A stretch of DNA of 64,000 nt, taken from the NCBI GenBank assembly GCA_025677815.1, contig JAIXMP010000022.1, positions 124,001 to 188,000 on the forward strand, in the 5' to 3' direction. The stretch is from Phascolomyces articulosus. Lineage: Eukaryota > Mucoromycota > Mucoromycetes > Mucorales > Lichtheimiaceae. The stretch's first letter is position 1; each line of letters begins with the position of its first letter. The position numbers were made by a program, and so were the translations under genes. Positions 25,043-37,746 of this stretch are shown here, piece after piece. Under the pieces are notes generated by a model, which saw only the letters and a list, made by a program, of their open reading frames with translations, was not told where the DNA came from and searched no databases.

Positions 25043-26064
25043 TTTTTTATTATATTATAATTTGAATGAAAAAGAAGAAAAAAGAACAGAGAAAGAGCGA
25101 AAATACGGAGTTTATCAATTGAACTACTTACTGCAAAGAAGGTTTATGAATGTGCCAAATTGAAATACTATCTGCTTGAAAGGTCAATACTCTACCAACA
25201 CAGATCCTGAATAAAATGGCTTTTTATATATATATGAATATATATAATTTAATCTTGCACGGGCATTTTTTTTATAACTGAGCCAAGATAGGAGAAGTAT
25301 ATATTGTGATAAACGGAAAGAGAGAATCGATCCATATTATAATATACTTCTACAACTCCGGTTTTGCCGCGTGCGCGAGCGCGTTTCCAAACCAATCCAT
25401 TCTTTAAAAGAGAGAAAGACAATAAAGAAAAAGGGAAAAGAAGAATATAAAGACTAGTATCTATACAATATTTTTGTTTCTAACTTTTGCTTCTAATTTT
25501 TGTTTCCTCATTTTCAAACTAATCTTTTGTTTAAAGATTAGTTTTTTTTTGGGGGGGGAGGTGGAGAGGAAGAGGAATGGAGAAAGAAGGAAAGGCTGGG
25601 AAGAAGAAGAAGAAAAAGAAAAAAATTTTCATTTCGGATACTTTCGCCTCTTCTTCAATTCACGACAAAGAGAGAGAACTTTTTTTGCGGGCCTTTTTTT
25701 TTTTGTTTTTTTGTGTGAGTATGGATGGAAAGTGAGGCAGTGTGAGTGTATTGGTGAGTGTTGTTGTGATAGTGTTGTGTGTCTCCCAATAACATTTTTC
25801 CTTTTTCTTTCACTTTTCCATAACACAATAAATTACACTTCTTTTTCTTCTTCTTTTTCTTTCACTCTTTTTTTTTCATCCTCTTCTTCCTCTTCTTCTT
25901 GGTTCTTTTATATATCCTTCTTATTGACATCATTTTATTTCTTTTTTTTCATATATATTTATATACATCTACTACATCAATAAATAGATAGATAGATTCA
26001 TTCCAACCCCAATTTAATCCAATTCATTCCAATCCATCCATTCAATCAAAAAAAAAAACTTATC
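25043..26064. other. Divergent promoter region MZT1 / FYR-domain gene
   Basis: About 1 kb. From 25470 on, the plus strand has long purine tracts and then pyrimidine-rich tracts, which give a meaningless 169-codon frame. Around 25135-25210 and 25335-25420 the minus strand is open with plausible composition ('GRVLTFQADSISIWHIHK', 'LKNGLVWKRARARGKTGVVE'), but the plus strand is also open in the first block and I cannot join the pieces in frame. An unrecognised short gene or extra 5' exon is possible; I do not call one. Confidence 0.4.
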
Positions 26065-27956
26065 ATGTCCTCACCACAGCCACCACAGCAACAGCCATCA
26101 ACAACAATGACAACATCCGTATCTCAACCACCACCACAACAATCAACTTCTGGGTTTTCAGAAGAGAAGTATAAAAAATTAAAACGAAAACTACGAGAAA
26201 TTATGGAGGTAAAATTCTTAAAGTGGATCTATTTTTTTTTTTTTGTTATCATTTTATAGATATATAAACGCGTATAACTATTTGATTAATTGACGAATGA
26301 TTCTTTATTAAAATATAGATGAATGAATCTATGACAAAAGAATATATGCGTGCTAAAAAGAAGATTCAAACGTTAACATTCGAAAGAAAGTAAGAATAGT
26401 TTTCATTCCTTATAATGATGATGATGACGATTAATTGAATACTTATGACGATGATTACTTTTTTAGTCTGTTGTTGGATAATATTGCTAGAATGGAAAAT
26501 CATTCATCGGATGATAACAGTAGTGACGTACCAAGCGATTTGTCAGAAACAGAAAGTGATCTTGAAGAAGGTGAGAAAAAATAAATGAATGAAATGGGCG
26601 ATGATTGATAATTATTGTTCTTTTTCTTTTTGCCCCCCCCCTTAATCCCCACCCCTTTTTGTGTTTGTGTGTGTGGGTGTATTATGTGTATGGGTGAATA
26701 AGTAAGTGGATGGGTTGGGTTGATGGTGTAGCGCGACAAGTGCGCGCGCCTTTTTTTAAAATTTTCGCGGACTTTTTTTTCTCCTTGTCAATTGTTTTCT
26801 CACAATCCTCTTTTTATGTACAACAACAATTTCCCAAAAAACAAAATTTAGGTCTTCCAATTGCAACAACTCATAGTAAACGTATATTATCCGAAAGTCC
26901 ATCACAAAATCGTGATTTAGCAACAGTTGCTTCTGCACCACCAAAACGATCTAAATTATCACGTATACCAGTGAAAACACGTCGTGTACAACCCATTGAT
27001 CGAGATGAACAAGGTCAACCTAAATTACCACAACAAATTGGTGTATTAACTGTACTTGCTTTAGGGAAAATCGTAAGCGATCGTGATACTTTTCATAATG
27101 AACGATATATATTCCCTGTGGGTTATACGGTCAGTAGGTTAGTAATTTCATTTATGCATGATTTGGTTTGTTCTGTCATCACTAGTGGGTTGTTCTTGAT
27201 GCTAATATATAAATAAAATTTAGAACCTATCCAAGTATGAAAGACCCAACTAGTAATACAGTCATTACATCTACTATTTTAGATGGAGGAGATGGACCTC
27301 GTTTTCATGTTATTGCATCAGATCAACCAGATGAACCTATTATTGCCAATTCAGCAACAGGGGCTTGGACAGTGGTAGTAAGACGATCCAACGAAATTCG
27401 TCATCGTGAACATTCAAATTCTGCAAGTGGACCTGATTATTATGGATTTAAGCACCCGACTATTGCAAAGTTAATTCAAGATTTGCCTGGCACTGAGAAT
27501 TTAAGGCACTATGTGGCCCAAAACTTTGAAGAAATGGAACCGCGTGCTGCAAAAGGGGTCATGGCAGCGGCAGAAAAGAAACGTGGTAATTTGGAACAAA
27601 TGGGAAATGCAAATCGACGAGCACCTAGAGCAGATGGAGAGGAGGATGGTATTATTCAAGAAGATGGTATGGATGGAGTAATTACCAAGGAAGATGAGGA
27701 TGAAGAAGATGAACCAATGGCTATGGAAACAGATGATCCAACACCTGCTTCATCACCACCTTCAACGTCATTGTTACCAGAGAAACAACAAGAAAAATCA
27801 CCATCAGCATCATCACCACAACAAAAACAGGAACAAAAATCATCAGAATCACAGCAGCAATCATCTGGTATGCGTATGCAAGATATATTATCAACTACAA
27901 CACCACAAGAAGAGGAAGATGAGGTTGATCAATTGGGAAATAGTGAAGGTGAATAA
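26065..27956 (+). CDS. FYRN/FYRC-domain nuclear protein (TBRG1-like)
   Basis: Five exons: 26065..26208, 26319..26389, 26467..26570, 26852..27137 and 27224..27956; 445 residues. Order: Pro/Gln-rich leader, a coiled coil ('EKYKKLKRKLREIMEMNESM' through 'KIQTLTFERNLLLDNIARME'), an acidic Ser/Asp stretch, basic 'PPKRSKLSRIPVKTRR', then FYRN ('IGVLTVLALGKIV', 'ERYIFPVGYTVSRTYPSMKD') and FYRC ('FHVIASDQPDEPI', 'YYGFKHPTIAKLIQDLPG'), and an acidic Gln/Ser-rich tail. The coiled coil plus FYRN/FYRC layout matches vertebrate TBRG1/NIAM; FYR domains are also found in MLL-type methyltransferases, but no SET domain is present here. The role is probably chromatin-associated; the basis is domain architecture only. 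Intron 3 carries a C-run and GT-rich simple sequence (about 26630-26700). Confidence 0.82.
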
Positions 27957-28262
27957 CACTTGCCTTTTTGATCCGCTTTTATTTTTGACCTTATACAATA
28001 CAACATTCTTATATATTATATACATTATTATTATTATATTATTATTATTATTATTACTCTTACTATTATTATTTACCACATAACCAATCATTTCATATGA
28101 TATATTATAAACACAAAATTTTGTATATGTTCAAGATATTTTATATATAATGTAAACTTTGCACCCTATTGTACTATTTTGTTTTGTTTCCCTTTTTTTT
28201 CTTCTCCTCCTTTTTTCCCCTTCTTATATATATATATATATATATATTTCTTTTTTTGATTT
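27957..28262. other. Convergent 3' region
   Basis: 3' ends of two converging genes. It contains TTATTATTA-type runs (28020-28075) and an (AT)n run at about 28227-28247. No gene seen. Confidence 0.5.
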
Positions 28263-30313
28263 TTAAACGTCAAAGAAAATATCTGCATCAGCATTAGATG
28301 TCATTACACTAAATTCACCCTTTCCACCAATCCGTGTGCCTTTTTTCATATATGTTTCGTTGGTATCAAAATTAATGGAATCAGAATCATCTTGTACATT
28401 GATTGAATTAACTTTGGTAGTTTGGAAAAGGATGCTTCCTTCGAATTCAGATGTCTAAAAAAATCAAAAATATATACATATATATAAATATTTATATAAC
28501 AAGTGGAGAACATGAATGATGATAAAAAGCGTATTTATATATGTTTATATACCATATGAGCTGTCACAGGTGAATTACTTGTTGTCAGTTGGGTATGTCC
28601 ATTCTTGACATTTTCCACTTGAATATCAATCGGAGCATTGGATGTCTTTACAATCAAGGAGTCCTCTACCACTGCATGATTTAATTCAACCCAACCATTG
28701 GATGATGTAATGGTAGCTTCATCTGTCACTACTTTATCAATACGCACTTCACCATTCGACGTTTCCACGTGGACTCGATCATCTCCTCGTAACTGCCCCA
28801 TTTGAACAACACCGTTGGTATTTATCAAATCAATATAATGTTTGGACAAAATAGTAGCTTCGTGATGAATCGCGCCATTTGATGTCTCCAAATGAACCGT
28901 ATCACGCGCTTCAATATTAGCAGTAGAAGACACGTGGACATCTGCATTCGCAGTTTGTAATGCAAGGCGTTTGCCTTCCCATGCATCATTCATTTCAATA
29001 GGTCCATTGGTCGTCTTGATATCTGTCAAATCCATTTGTTGCAAAGGATCCAATATTTTCACAGCTGCATTGTTAATACCCACACGTAGTTGTTCAGACT
29101 TGTCAGGTAACCAGATTTCCATATCGACTTTGATACAATATTTGCCTTGTTCATTTTGTGGTAAACGTAGTGTGAGTTGTGTTTGTCTTCCTTCATGCAA
29201 TTCATACGATAATTGGTCCATCAATGAAGGTGTCACGTGGATTTGGGTTTGAATGGAACCTTCGCTATTGTCTGGTAAACTATGTACAATCACCGAACCG
29301 GTCGAGACATGCCCTTCGACTGAAACCCAAAGATCCTTTTCAATATTGATTTTTTCAGGCATCGATTCCCATAAAACACTTGCTTGACAGGAGGGATCAA
29401 GTGGTGTGGGTGAAGTAAAGTGAATGGTGTCGCTGTATTTCAAAACGACTAGCCATATAAGGATAGCAAGGAACAAGAACTTGCACCATTTTTTGCAGCA
29501 TCCTGGGTCGGTATCTTCACTTGCATCATCATCATCGCCACTATGAGATTGAAGTGCTTGACGGATCATTCGGGATGCACTAGATTCGCCTCCACTACGA
29601 GGCCGATGATATCCATTTCCTGGTGGATGATGTTGTTGCTGTTGCTCTTCATCATCATCGCCACCTTGCCAACCACGGGGTATATCTATGGAAAAATAAA
29701 TTATTATGGTTTTTTTTTTGTTGTAACAACTTTACACACAGTCAAAAGAAAAAAAAACAATCAAACTCACGAGGATTAGCCCATTTTGGTGGGCGTTGTT
29801 GATGTTGTTCAGGTGGAGGTTGTTGTGCTAATGGTTGATAAGAATGATGTTGCTGTGGTTGCTGTTGATGATATTGTTGAGGAGTTGAATCCACGTAACT
29901 CCTAGCAGGATCTAAAAGACCTGGCTGTACAGTTACTGTTCCATAATCTGTGGAACTAGAAGTAGATTGAGGTGGAGGTGGGGAATAAGGCGGAGGTGGT
30001 CCCGCAGGAGACGATGGTGTCACCTCGTCTGGTTTATGTACGATGTTTGAATCATATGCTTTGGAAGGTAGTGGTTGACTACTATTTCTGATTCCATGAT
30101 TATTATTACTACTACTGCTACTTCCACCAGCAGCAACAGTATGAGAGTCATCAAAACTGTTATTGCCTCTATTATAATCTAATAATAAAAAGAATAACAA
30201 AAAAATAGTCAATCTCCAACCACAATCAGTTCTTGTCAAAAGAAAAGTTATGAATATGAAATGAGCAAACCTGAATAGTTATAATAAGCTTTCGGATTGT
30301 CGTAACCTGACAT
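28263..30313 (-). CDS. Single-pass membrane protein with DUF4097-like TSNG repeats and a PY motif
   Basis: Four exons on the minus strand, 30271..30313, 29771..30178, 28553..29685 and 28263..28454; 591 residues. Residues 1-~215 are disordered, Gln/Pro/His-rich, with a PY motif in 'PPPPYSPPPP' and an acidic 'DDDDASEDTD'. One membrane span follows ('FLFLAILIWLVVL', ~230-245), preceded by a Cys/Lys cluster 'CCKKWCK'. The outer part holds a repeated signature spaced about 20 residues: TTNGPI, TANADV, TSNGAI, NTNGVV, TSNGEV, SSNGWV, TSNAPI, TSNSPV, TSNADA. This is the pattern of DUF4097/adhesin-type beta-helix proteins. A type II topology (N-terminus in the cytosol) is inferred from the PY motif and charge. 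No enzyme motif is seen and function is unknown. Confidence 0.8.
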
Positions 30314-30769
30314 TTATAAAATGAGTGGAAGAATTAAAAAGAGGAAGAATATACAGAGAAAAGAGAAAAGAAGAAGAGAAAAAAGGGGAATAATAAAGTT
30401 ATATATAAATAAATGAAATGCTAATGATTGTTTATATAATGTATGTTTATGTTCTTGAGTAGAATTTTCTTGGTTCACAGTACAACACCACACTCATGTT
30501 GCCTTGGCAGGGTTACACTACCGGTTTTATACTTGCTTTTTCATTTCTTATTAAATAATCCCCCTTTGTTCACCATATACAAATCCACCCCCTTCCATGA
30601 TGCGTATACAAATAAAAATAAATAAATATATAAAATGCGTAGTAATGGGTTATCTCATGATGACCCTACTTTTTTATTATTCTTGATGAAACATTTCATA
30701 ACTAATTATGATTATTATACCGAACTCTTTTCTTCTTCAATATCTTCATTGTCAATTTTGACATCTTCC
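30314..30769. other. Spacer between two minus-strand genes
   Basis: 456 bp: promoter of the DUF4097-like gene and 3' end of TRM2. Two open frames (plus, near 30443-30625) have no coding character. No gene seen. Confidence 0.5.
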
Positions 30770-33420
30770 TTATTTTGCATCAGAAGTATCATCCTTTGAT
30801 TCATTTTCATTTTCATTTTCATTTTCTCCATTTGCCTCTTTTTCTTCAACTTCTTTTTGTTTATCTTGAATCAACTTCTCGGCAGCCTTGGCATCCTCAT
30901 CTTGTTCAAGGTCCTTTAAATATTCACCTCGTACAAACTCAACCATCAATTCACAATGATCAGTATGAGGGAAAAGATCAATCGTCATGGCACGCGATGG
31001 TCTAAAAGCTTCACCTTGTACCCTTTTGGATGATGCTTTACATAGTCTAAATAAAGAAAAGAAAATTCACGGATTCGTCAGAATGACGTAGATATCATGT
31101 ATTGTTTTTACGATTCAAAACTTACGTATAGAAATTGCCCAATGCTTGTCTTGAGTCACAACTGATATAAATAATACGATTGACCTTGGAGGCACGAAGT
31201 GTATGAATCACTGAATTATGAACACCATTTCTATTATAAAATTAAATCTCCCATCCATTAATATACACAAAAAAAAAATTATAAGGTTTCTTTTTCCTTT
31301 TACGTTTTTGTTTACTTTACCTTGGTGGATCAAGTACTGCAACAACATCTTCATTAGTAGCATCTCCGATAACATCAATTCTATCTTCAACCTTATTGGC
31401 ATAATAAGTAACATTGGTAATATCTATTAATATTAAAAAAAAAAGATTAAAAAAAGATGGCTCATATAATATATTACTTTATATTATAAATAAATAAAAT
31501 CAAACTTACTGTTAATAGAAGCATTAAGCTTTGCATCTTCAATAGCTTCAGGAACCATTTCAATACCAATCACACGATCTACTGATTTAGCCATAGTAAT
31601 ACCAATGGTACCTGTACCACAACATAAATCCAAAAGTGTTGTCTTTCGATCCTTATTAATACGACACCATTCTGCACATTTTGTATATAAAACTTCTGCT
31701 GCAGGTGTATTGATTTGGAAAAAGGCACTACTAGAAATACGGAATCTAGAACAAAAAAAGTTTAGTTTTGTTTATCAAATAAAAAACTGCCTTCCTCCTA
31801 TTCTCCAAACAACAGAAAAATAAAAACTTACTTGCATCCAAGTAATTCTTCATGCACAATACCATCACCAGTTAAAACCTCAACAGGTGCTTTATCTGTC
31901 ATACCATTCGAATGGCCATCCCATGCTTGGAATAATAAGGTTGTGATATCCAACCGTTCATCTTCAGGTTTATCTTTAAGACCATTCCAAAATTCAACCA
32001 ACTTTTTCTTTTCATTGTCAACTTGTTCTTCGGTCAAGTTGGTTGTCTTCATTTGGATTACCACCATCACTAGATATACCCATAAAAATATGACGATATT
32101 AGGAAAATTCCATTATAACATTCTCTCCATTCTTTTTTATCTTACCTTCACCCGTTCGTTGCGTCTTGGTCATCAATGTTCTCCATACACCATCCTTTTC
32201 AACTCGGTCATACACTGGATATTCGGAATCACGAATATAATCCTATACATCATTACTGTTAATGAATTGGTCCACCAGAAAAAAAATGCCCTCAACCTTA
32301 TTTCTATTCCATTACCTGCATATAAGAAGCAACACGTTTTGCCTTATCTGGTACATTCAAACAATCCTTTGGATCCAAAACTGCTGTAATGCCTAATTTG
32401 TACAAGCCAAGCAAAAATCCAACAGTAGGTTTACCATCCAAATCTTTACCAATAGTAAATTCACATTTTGTACGGTATCCATTGATATCAGGCGATGGAA
32501 CAGGATCATACATTTTGCAAGGAAGCCTTCCTCTAAAAAAAAAGAGGCAAAGTATGAATTCCAATGCCCTCTATTTTTCCCAATGTTGTTGTTATCTCCC
32601 TCTCATTTTAATTCCTTACTTTGTACGTGACCACTCCGTCTCTTTCATTGCACGCTCTGTACGATCTGTCTTGGGAATATTTGCCAGTTGACCTTTCAAT
32701 TTAGCCATGACAGATACACCTTTGTTATTCTTTTTCTTTAGCTGCTCTTCATAAGATAATCTAAATCACGAAACACACATAATCCACTAGTTAATAAACA
32801 AATCCATCCTCCTATCTCTCAAACATCAAATGATAATTTCTTCATTTACTTGTAAAGAGGTGTCACTTGATCTGCCAACTTTTCTGCGGGAGTACGTGTA
32901 TCATCTTCAGCGCCTGGTTTTTGTGCTTTACGACCATTCTTCTTATTATGCAATTTTTCCATTCGTTTATTATATTCATCTTTTGCTTCTCGAATATGTA
33001 CAGCTTTCAATAATTTGCCCTTGTATCTGGCATTTTCCAACTTTTTCATCATATCAAGTGCTTCTTCTTCAGACTATATCCGTTAATAAAAAATTTATGA
33101 GAAAATTATAAAATAAAATAAGCTTTTTTTTAAAGACAAAGAATGAAACTTACAGAAGCATTAATGATTCCATAATCCCATTTGGGTGCTTTACTCATTG
33201 GTTTACAACCTAATTCCAATAAATACTTTTTCACTTTTTTCCACTCGTTTTTGTTGAAATTCGAAACCTTGATACGATGAAGTGTTTCTCCTTCACCATC
33301 TCTAGAAACGTCTTCACTACGAATACGTTTTTGATCAGGAGTATCATTATCGTCTTCATCGTCAAGACTACGTTTACCTGACCATAATGAACCAATGAAC
33401 GATTTGGCGTACTCGAACAT
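30770..33420 (-). CDS. TRM2: tRNA (uracil-5-)-methyltransferase, TRM2/TRMT2A type
   Basis: Makes 5-methyluridine at tRNA position 54 using S-adenosylmethionine. Ten exons on the minus strand: 33154..33420, 32850..33073, 32620..32760, 32316..32532, 32146..32242, 31832..32069, 31510..31745, 31321..31423, 31126..31230, 30770..31046; 634 residues. An N-terminal RRM-like domain, as in TRMT2A, runs from '[17 protein letters not shown]' to '[11 protein letters not shown]'. The catalytic part has '[18 protein letters not shown]', '[20 protein letters not shown]', SAM motif '[12 protein letters not shown]', 'AVLDPPRNGVH' (across a junction) and '[15 protein letters not shown]' holding the nucleophile Cys. 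The C-terminus is acidic with NENENE repeats. All junctions keep frame. Convergent with nothing; head-to-head with the small PIP-box gene 632 bp away. Confidence 0.93.
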
Positions 33421-34051
33421 CGTTATTAACCAAAAAAAAAAGTTAGAGTGAAAGGTATTAACAAAACGGGGTGGCTGGTTTTAGAAAAGCTGGAGACTAT
33501 AAAATTTAGATAAACGACTAGTGCATTGAACCTCATTTTGGCATTGTATCTAATGAATCACTGATCTATAGAATTGACAAATTCATACAAAAAAAAATAT
33601 GGAATTGACAAAGATATACCATCATATATTACCAAATTATATCAGCACCATGATTATCCGAATAACAATGGCAACGATTGTTTAATACTCTCAGTTGACT
33701 AAGTATAAATAATGAATATTGTCATTATTTCATATATAGATTTCGCAATAAACGTATGAAGTCAATAAAGTATCATCATCTTTACACCATCTTACAAACA
33801 AAAACAGAAACTTAATTTACTTGATTCTTTAATTTCCAAGATCATATTTTCTGATTCTATGGGTGTTAATAATTCATGTATTTATAACGATAAAAATATA
33901 TTCATAGATTATACTATGTATGCAATCAAAACAGCAGCAACCTGTTCTACTCTATCTCGGATCACAACAAATTAAACCAGACCCCGTTTTTTTTAAATCC
34001 TGCATCCTTTTTTTTTCATAGCCGCCATATATATATATATATATATATATA
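33421..34051. other. Divergent promoter region, TRM2 / PIP-box gene
   Basis: 631 bp shared upstream region. An (AT)n tract lies at 34027-34051 directly in front of the plus-strand start. No gene seen. Confidence 0.5.
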
Positions 34052-34395
34052 ATGTCATCCTCTTCCTCCTCCTTTAAACCTTATAAGAAACAATCCAGGA
34101 TGACTGCATTTTTCCCAAAACAATCCGAGCCACAAGAATACATGACAACTACAGCTGCTGCTGCAACTCGAGCACAAGTCAGAGAAGAATATCAACAAGT
34201 AGTAGAACGAATCGAGTCATTGGCAGAAGATGATAATGAATTATGGAATTTGAATCAAGAACAACAATCAATGAAGTCATTGCATGAACAGCATGGTGAT
34301 TTATCAAAACTTGTTTCAAGACCAGGAGGTCCTACCATTCAACCACGTATAACAAAGAAAAAGAATCTAGATTCAGCCATTGCGAAAATGAAAGC

Positions 34396-34428
<33 letters not shown>

Positions 34429-34692
34429 CTGTTTCTTTCCCAATAATATTGTAGAAAGTGTCACAAGAGTGAGAAAAAGACAAAAAAAACTCATATTCCC
34501 CTAATCCACTCATCTCTTTTCTAACTCTATATAATATAGTGTTTAATACCACAACAACAAGAGCAACCACAACAACAAAAACCAACTACTGATCAAATCA
34601 AAGTAGCCACGTTACGAAGTGATAGTAGTTTATCAGCAAAAGACTTTGAACAACGGTTAAAGGAACGAATCAAAGCAAAAAGTAAAAAGTAA
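34052..34692 (+). CDS. Small basic protein with a canonical PCNA-interacting (PIP) box
   Basis: Exons 34052..34399 and 34540..34692; 166 residues. The first 21 residues end in Q-S-R-M-T-A-F-F (residues 14-21), an exact Qxx(M/L/I)xxFF PIP box preceded by basic residues (KPYKK) and followed by PK. The rest is helical and charged: 'VREEYQQVVERIESLAEDD', a Lys-rich stretch with 'RITKKKNLDSAIAKMKAK', and a C-terminal 'DFEQRLKERIKAKSKK'. No enzyme domain is seen and I do not recognise an orthologue. Docking on the replication clamp is predicted from the motif alone. The intron begins with a long poly-A run after the GTAAA donor; the splice is supported by the continued frame and the ORF end. Confidence 0.75.
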
Positions 34693-34925
34693 TAATAACA
34701 TAGGTACACCACTTGTAAAAAAAGATATATAAGATACTTTTTTATTATTATAACATAATATAAATGAAAAATAAAAATGTATATTTTGTATATATAAAAG
34801 AATAATAGTGAACATACATCAATATCATCAAAAGAAGAAGTGTGTATGATGAAAGTGTATTATTTGGTGTGAAATGTGCCGTAATGATGATACGTATATG
34901 AGTAATTCTTGATACGCTTTTTTAA

Positions 34926-37746
34926 TTATTTTTTATTAATACTAAATCCAGAAAGAGTACTTGCTTTTAAAAGATGTGAAATTCGTTTTCGTCGTTGTCG
35001 AGATGCGACAAGTTCAATAAGATGAGATGCTCTAGGATTAGGACATACATCCAAATCTTCTTCATTATATTGCCGCGGTGGAGTAGGTTGAATAGAACTA
35101 CTTTCAGTTGGTCGAAATGATAATGATCCAGAGGTATCAATATCTTCCATAGTATGCTGTCTTTCGAGATCATAACCAAAATCTGTTAAATCCGTTAATG
35201 AATGCACTTTACGTTCAGTAATAGGAGTAGATCGCCCTCGGTGTTGTGATAAATCTGTATTATTATTAATAATTGCTTGAACTTGATTTACAGCATCACG
35301 ATCATTCTATATATTTAGATTAAAGTTATACAGGATTCAACTTATTAGGACAATCCGAAAACAATGAGCATTTTAAAAGAAAAATCTTTACCTGTTCTCG
35401 TGATGATCGAAAGTTATGAAAACTTTTCTTTTTTCGTAAATTACTGATATCACGCGATACTTTTAGATCAAGTATACTTTTTCTTCTTCGAATAACATTA
35501 TTAGTATTATTATTTGGTGTATCGGGTTCTTCTGTCAAGGATGAAGCAGTAAGTATATTGTTGGTTGTTATTATTGGGGTCGAACGATGAGGATGATGTT
35601 GAGAGACGGTATCAGCAAACGTATTCGATTGTTTCATTGTCATCGTCGTTGCCGTTGCTGTTGATAATGTACTCGTCCGGTGGTACTGCATGTCTTCAGG
35701 CATCGCCCTTTCAATTATCCATAATTGCTCTACTGCATCTTTACCAATCATATCTACTTCTCTTGCCCATACTATGTGCATGTGATCATCTTGTGAGGAA
35801 TGACTACTATGGTTGCTATTATTGTTGGTCGCAAAACTTGGAAGAAATGTTGAAAACCTGGATGGCGGTGAATTGTTAAGTGTGATACTTGTATTGGCAG
35901 TACTTCCACTATGTTGCAAAGGAGACGAAACATTACTTGGTACACTGGTGCTACTATTGCTCAAAGGAGATATATCAGCAGTGACTCTCGGTAAGATATA
36001 AGGTGCTTTACTGGGTGGTAAAGGAGGTGTGGGTCGAATAAAAGTGGAGGGCGGTGAAGCCGGTGATGTCGAAAATGTAGAAGTTGTCGTTGCATTATCT
36101 GCTTTTCCTGAACTACTACATAAATAATGAACTTGACGTAACGCAATAATGTCACCATGAACAATGGGTTTTCGTCGACCAATTTCAATATCCACATTGC
36201 GTCCCATATCAGTGGATATATCATCATCACGTTCTAATCCCAATTCTTGTAATTCAACACTCCATTGATGTATATGATCTTTATCATTGTTTGTTACATC
36301 CATTAATTCCAACGCTCGAATTTTTTCTTTGGCTTTGTGAGACGGAGTAGTAGATACACTTGCACGAGTTAACGCCATCGCTGAATGCTGTGTTACACTG
36401 GAAAATGATCTGTGCATGGTCGTCGTTGCCTCGTTTACGATAGGATAAAGATATACTCGGCTTGTGCACCGAAGAAATGTGGGTTCATAGATGGCTTCCA
36501 GGTTACGTTTTTGTTGTTTTTTCTTTGTCGTCGATGAATCAAAAGCTGTCCACTCGAATTGCCAAAGATAATAGCTTTGTGAAAAGGACATGGATTGAAG
36601 AGGTATTGTTGCAAAACGAATAGAGTTATTGTTGTTCGACGCACCAAAAGAGGAGGATGGTGAAGATTGATTCCCTTTTTTAGATGAATGCCGCCATCCA
36701 AGATACCCAGATGTACAAAGATTTCTTAGTTTAATTGGATGATGTACAGGAATACGATGAACAAACATACTAATGATATCTACAATTATATCCCGTTGTT
36801 CTTTTGGAAGAAATTCATGAAGAGGTCGTATGTCACTCCGTTTAATGATATCCCATACTACTTGACCATGACCTTCTGTCTATTGCTGCTTAGTATATTT
36901 AAAAATATAACATATAATACACTTTTCTTCTTCTTACCTGGCTGATTATGGTGATTCATTATTTCCGCATCCATTTGTAAACTTGCTTCTTGATTTGCAT
37001 GCACTTGTCGATAATGTTGTATTTGGTGGCCTTCTTCAGCAGTTGTGACTTTATAGGTCTGTTTCACGTGTCGTTTATGCCCTAATTTTTTTTATAAAAG
37101 CCCAAAAAGATAAAAATTTATAAATAATAAATAATAAACAATTAAAGCAAAACAAAACAACCCTATTTTTTGGCTAGTTACCAAGCATAATTTTTTGCGG
37201 CCATAAGAATCCAAAAACCAACCAAATATTATGGCAAAGTCTATGCCATGCTTTCTCAGGATCTTCTGGCCAACAAGCTAAAGTATCTTCCAGAGCATTT
37301 TCGAATTTTTTGGTGCATTTTAATATATCATCGACTCGAAACCAAGCAACAGTTTCAAAATGTAATAAATGAAGGGTTTTTTGATGAGGTTTTTCAAACT
37401 GATGAAAAATAAGTTGACAATCGGATAAGGCTTGTAATGTGGCATCATCATGAAGATTATAGATAGCACCTGAATGAACAAGATTAAACGTCCAATCACT
37501 TTGAGTAACAAGGATGGTTTGGTGTGAAGATTGTGTAGACTTTACTGTTGTGGATGGTATAGGAGCTGGGTTTTGCTGTTGTTGTGGAGAAGTTGGTTCG
37601 ATAATAAACATTTTAATGATGGGCATTTCTCGAAAATTAAAACAAGGGTCTTTCGCTACGAGACCTGAAGGAAGAATACCATGACGCCAATTAATTTGTG
37701 ATAATATTTTTTGATTCAATTCTCGGTCTATGGCTTGAGTATTCAT
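34926..37746 (-). CDS. Large uncharacterised Ser/Thr-rich protein
   Basis: Four exons on the minus strand, 37182..37746, 36938..37081, 35392..36875 and 34926..35306, giving 857 residues; all three junctions keep frame. I do not recognise the family. Residues 1-~250 look folded: 'INWRHGILPSGLVAKDPCFN', 'TILVTQSDWTFNLVHSGA', 'HFETVAWFRVDDILKC', 'EKAWHRLCHNIWLVFGFLWP'. A second ordered patch is 'GQVVWDIIKRSDIRPLHEF' and 'FVHRIPVHHPIKLRNLC'. A third is 'YYLWQFEWTAFDSS' to 'VYLYPIVNEATTT'. The middle and end are Ser/Thr/Pro/Asn-rich with 'RRRKSILDLKVSRDISNLRKKKSFHNF', two basic RKxS sites that could be phosphorylated. No membrane span or signal peptide if the start is 37746. An upstream ATG at 37839 would add a Phe-rich leader encoded by promoter-like T/C tracts, which I reject. 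Confidence 0.7.

Noticed and set aside
25474..25983. 169-codon open frame, Phe/Ser-rich
   Set aside because: Product of long purine and pyrimidine tracts in a promoter/5'UTR; no domain, and the real gene starts at 26065.
34373..34585. Minus-strand frame with a Val run and a Phe run
   Set aside because: Shadow of the CAACAA repeat and poly-A intron of the PIP-box gene.
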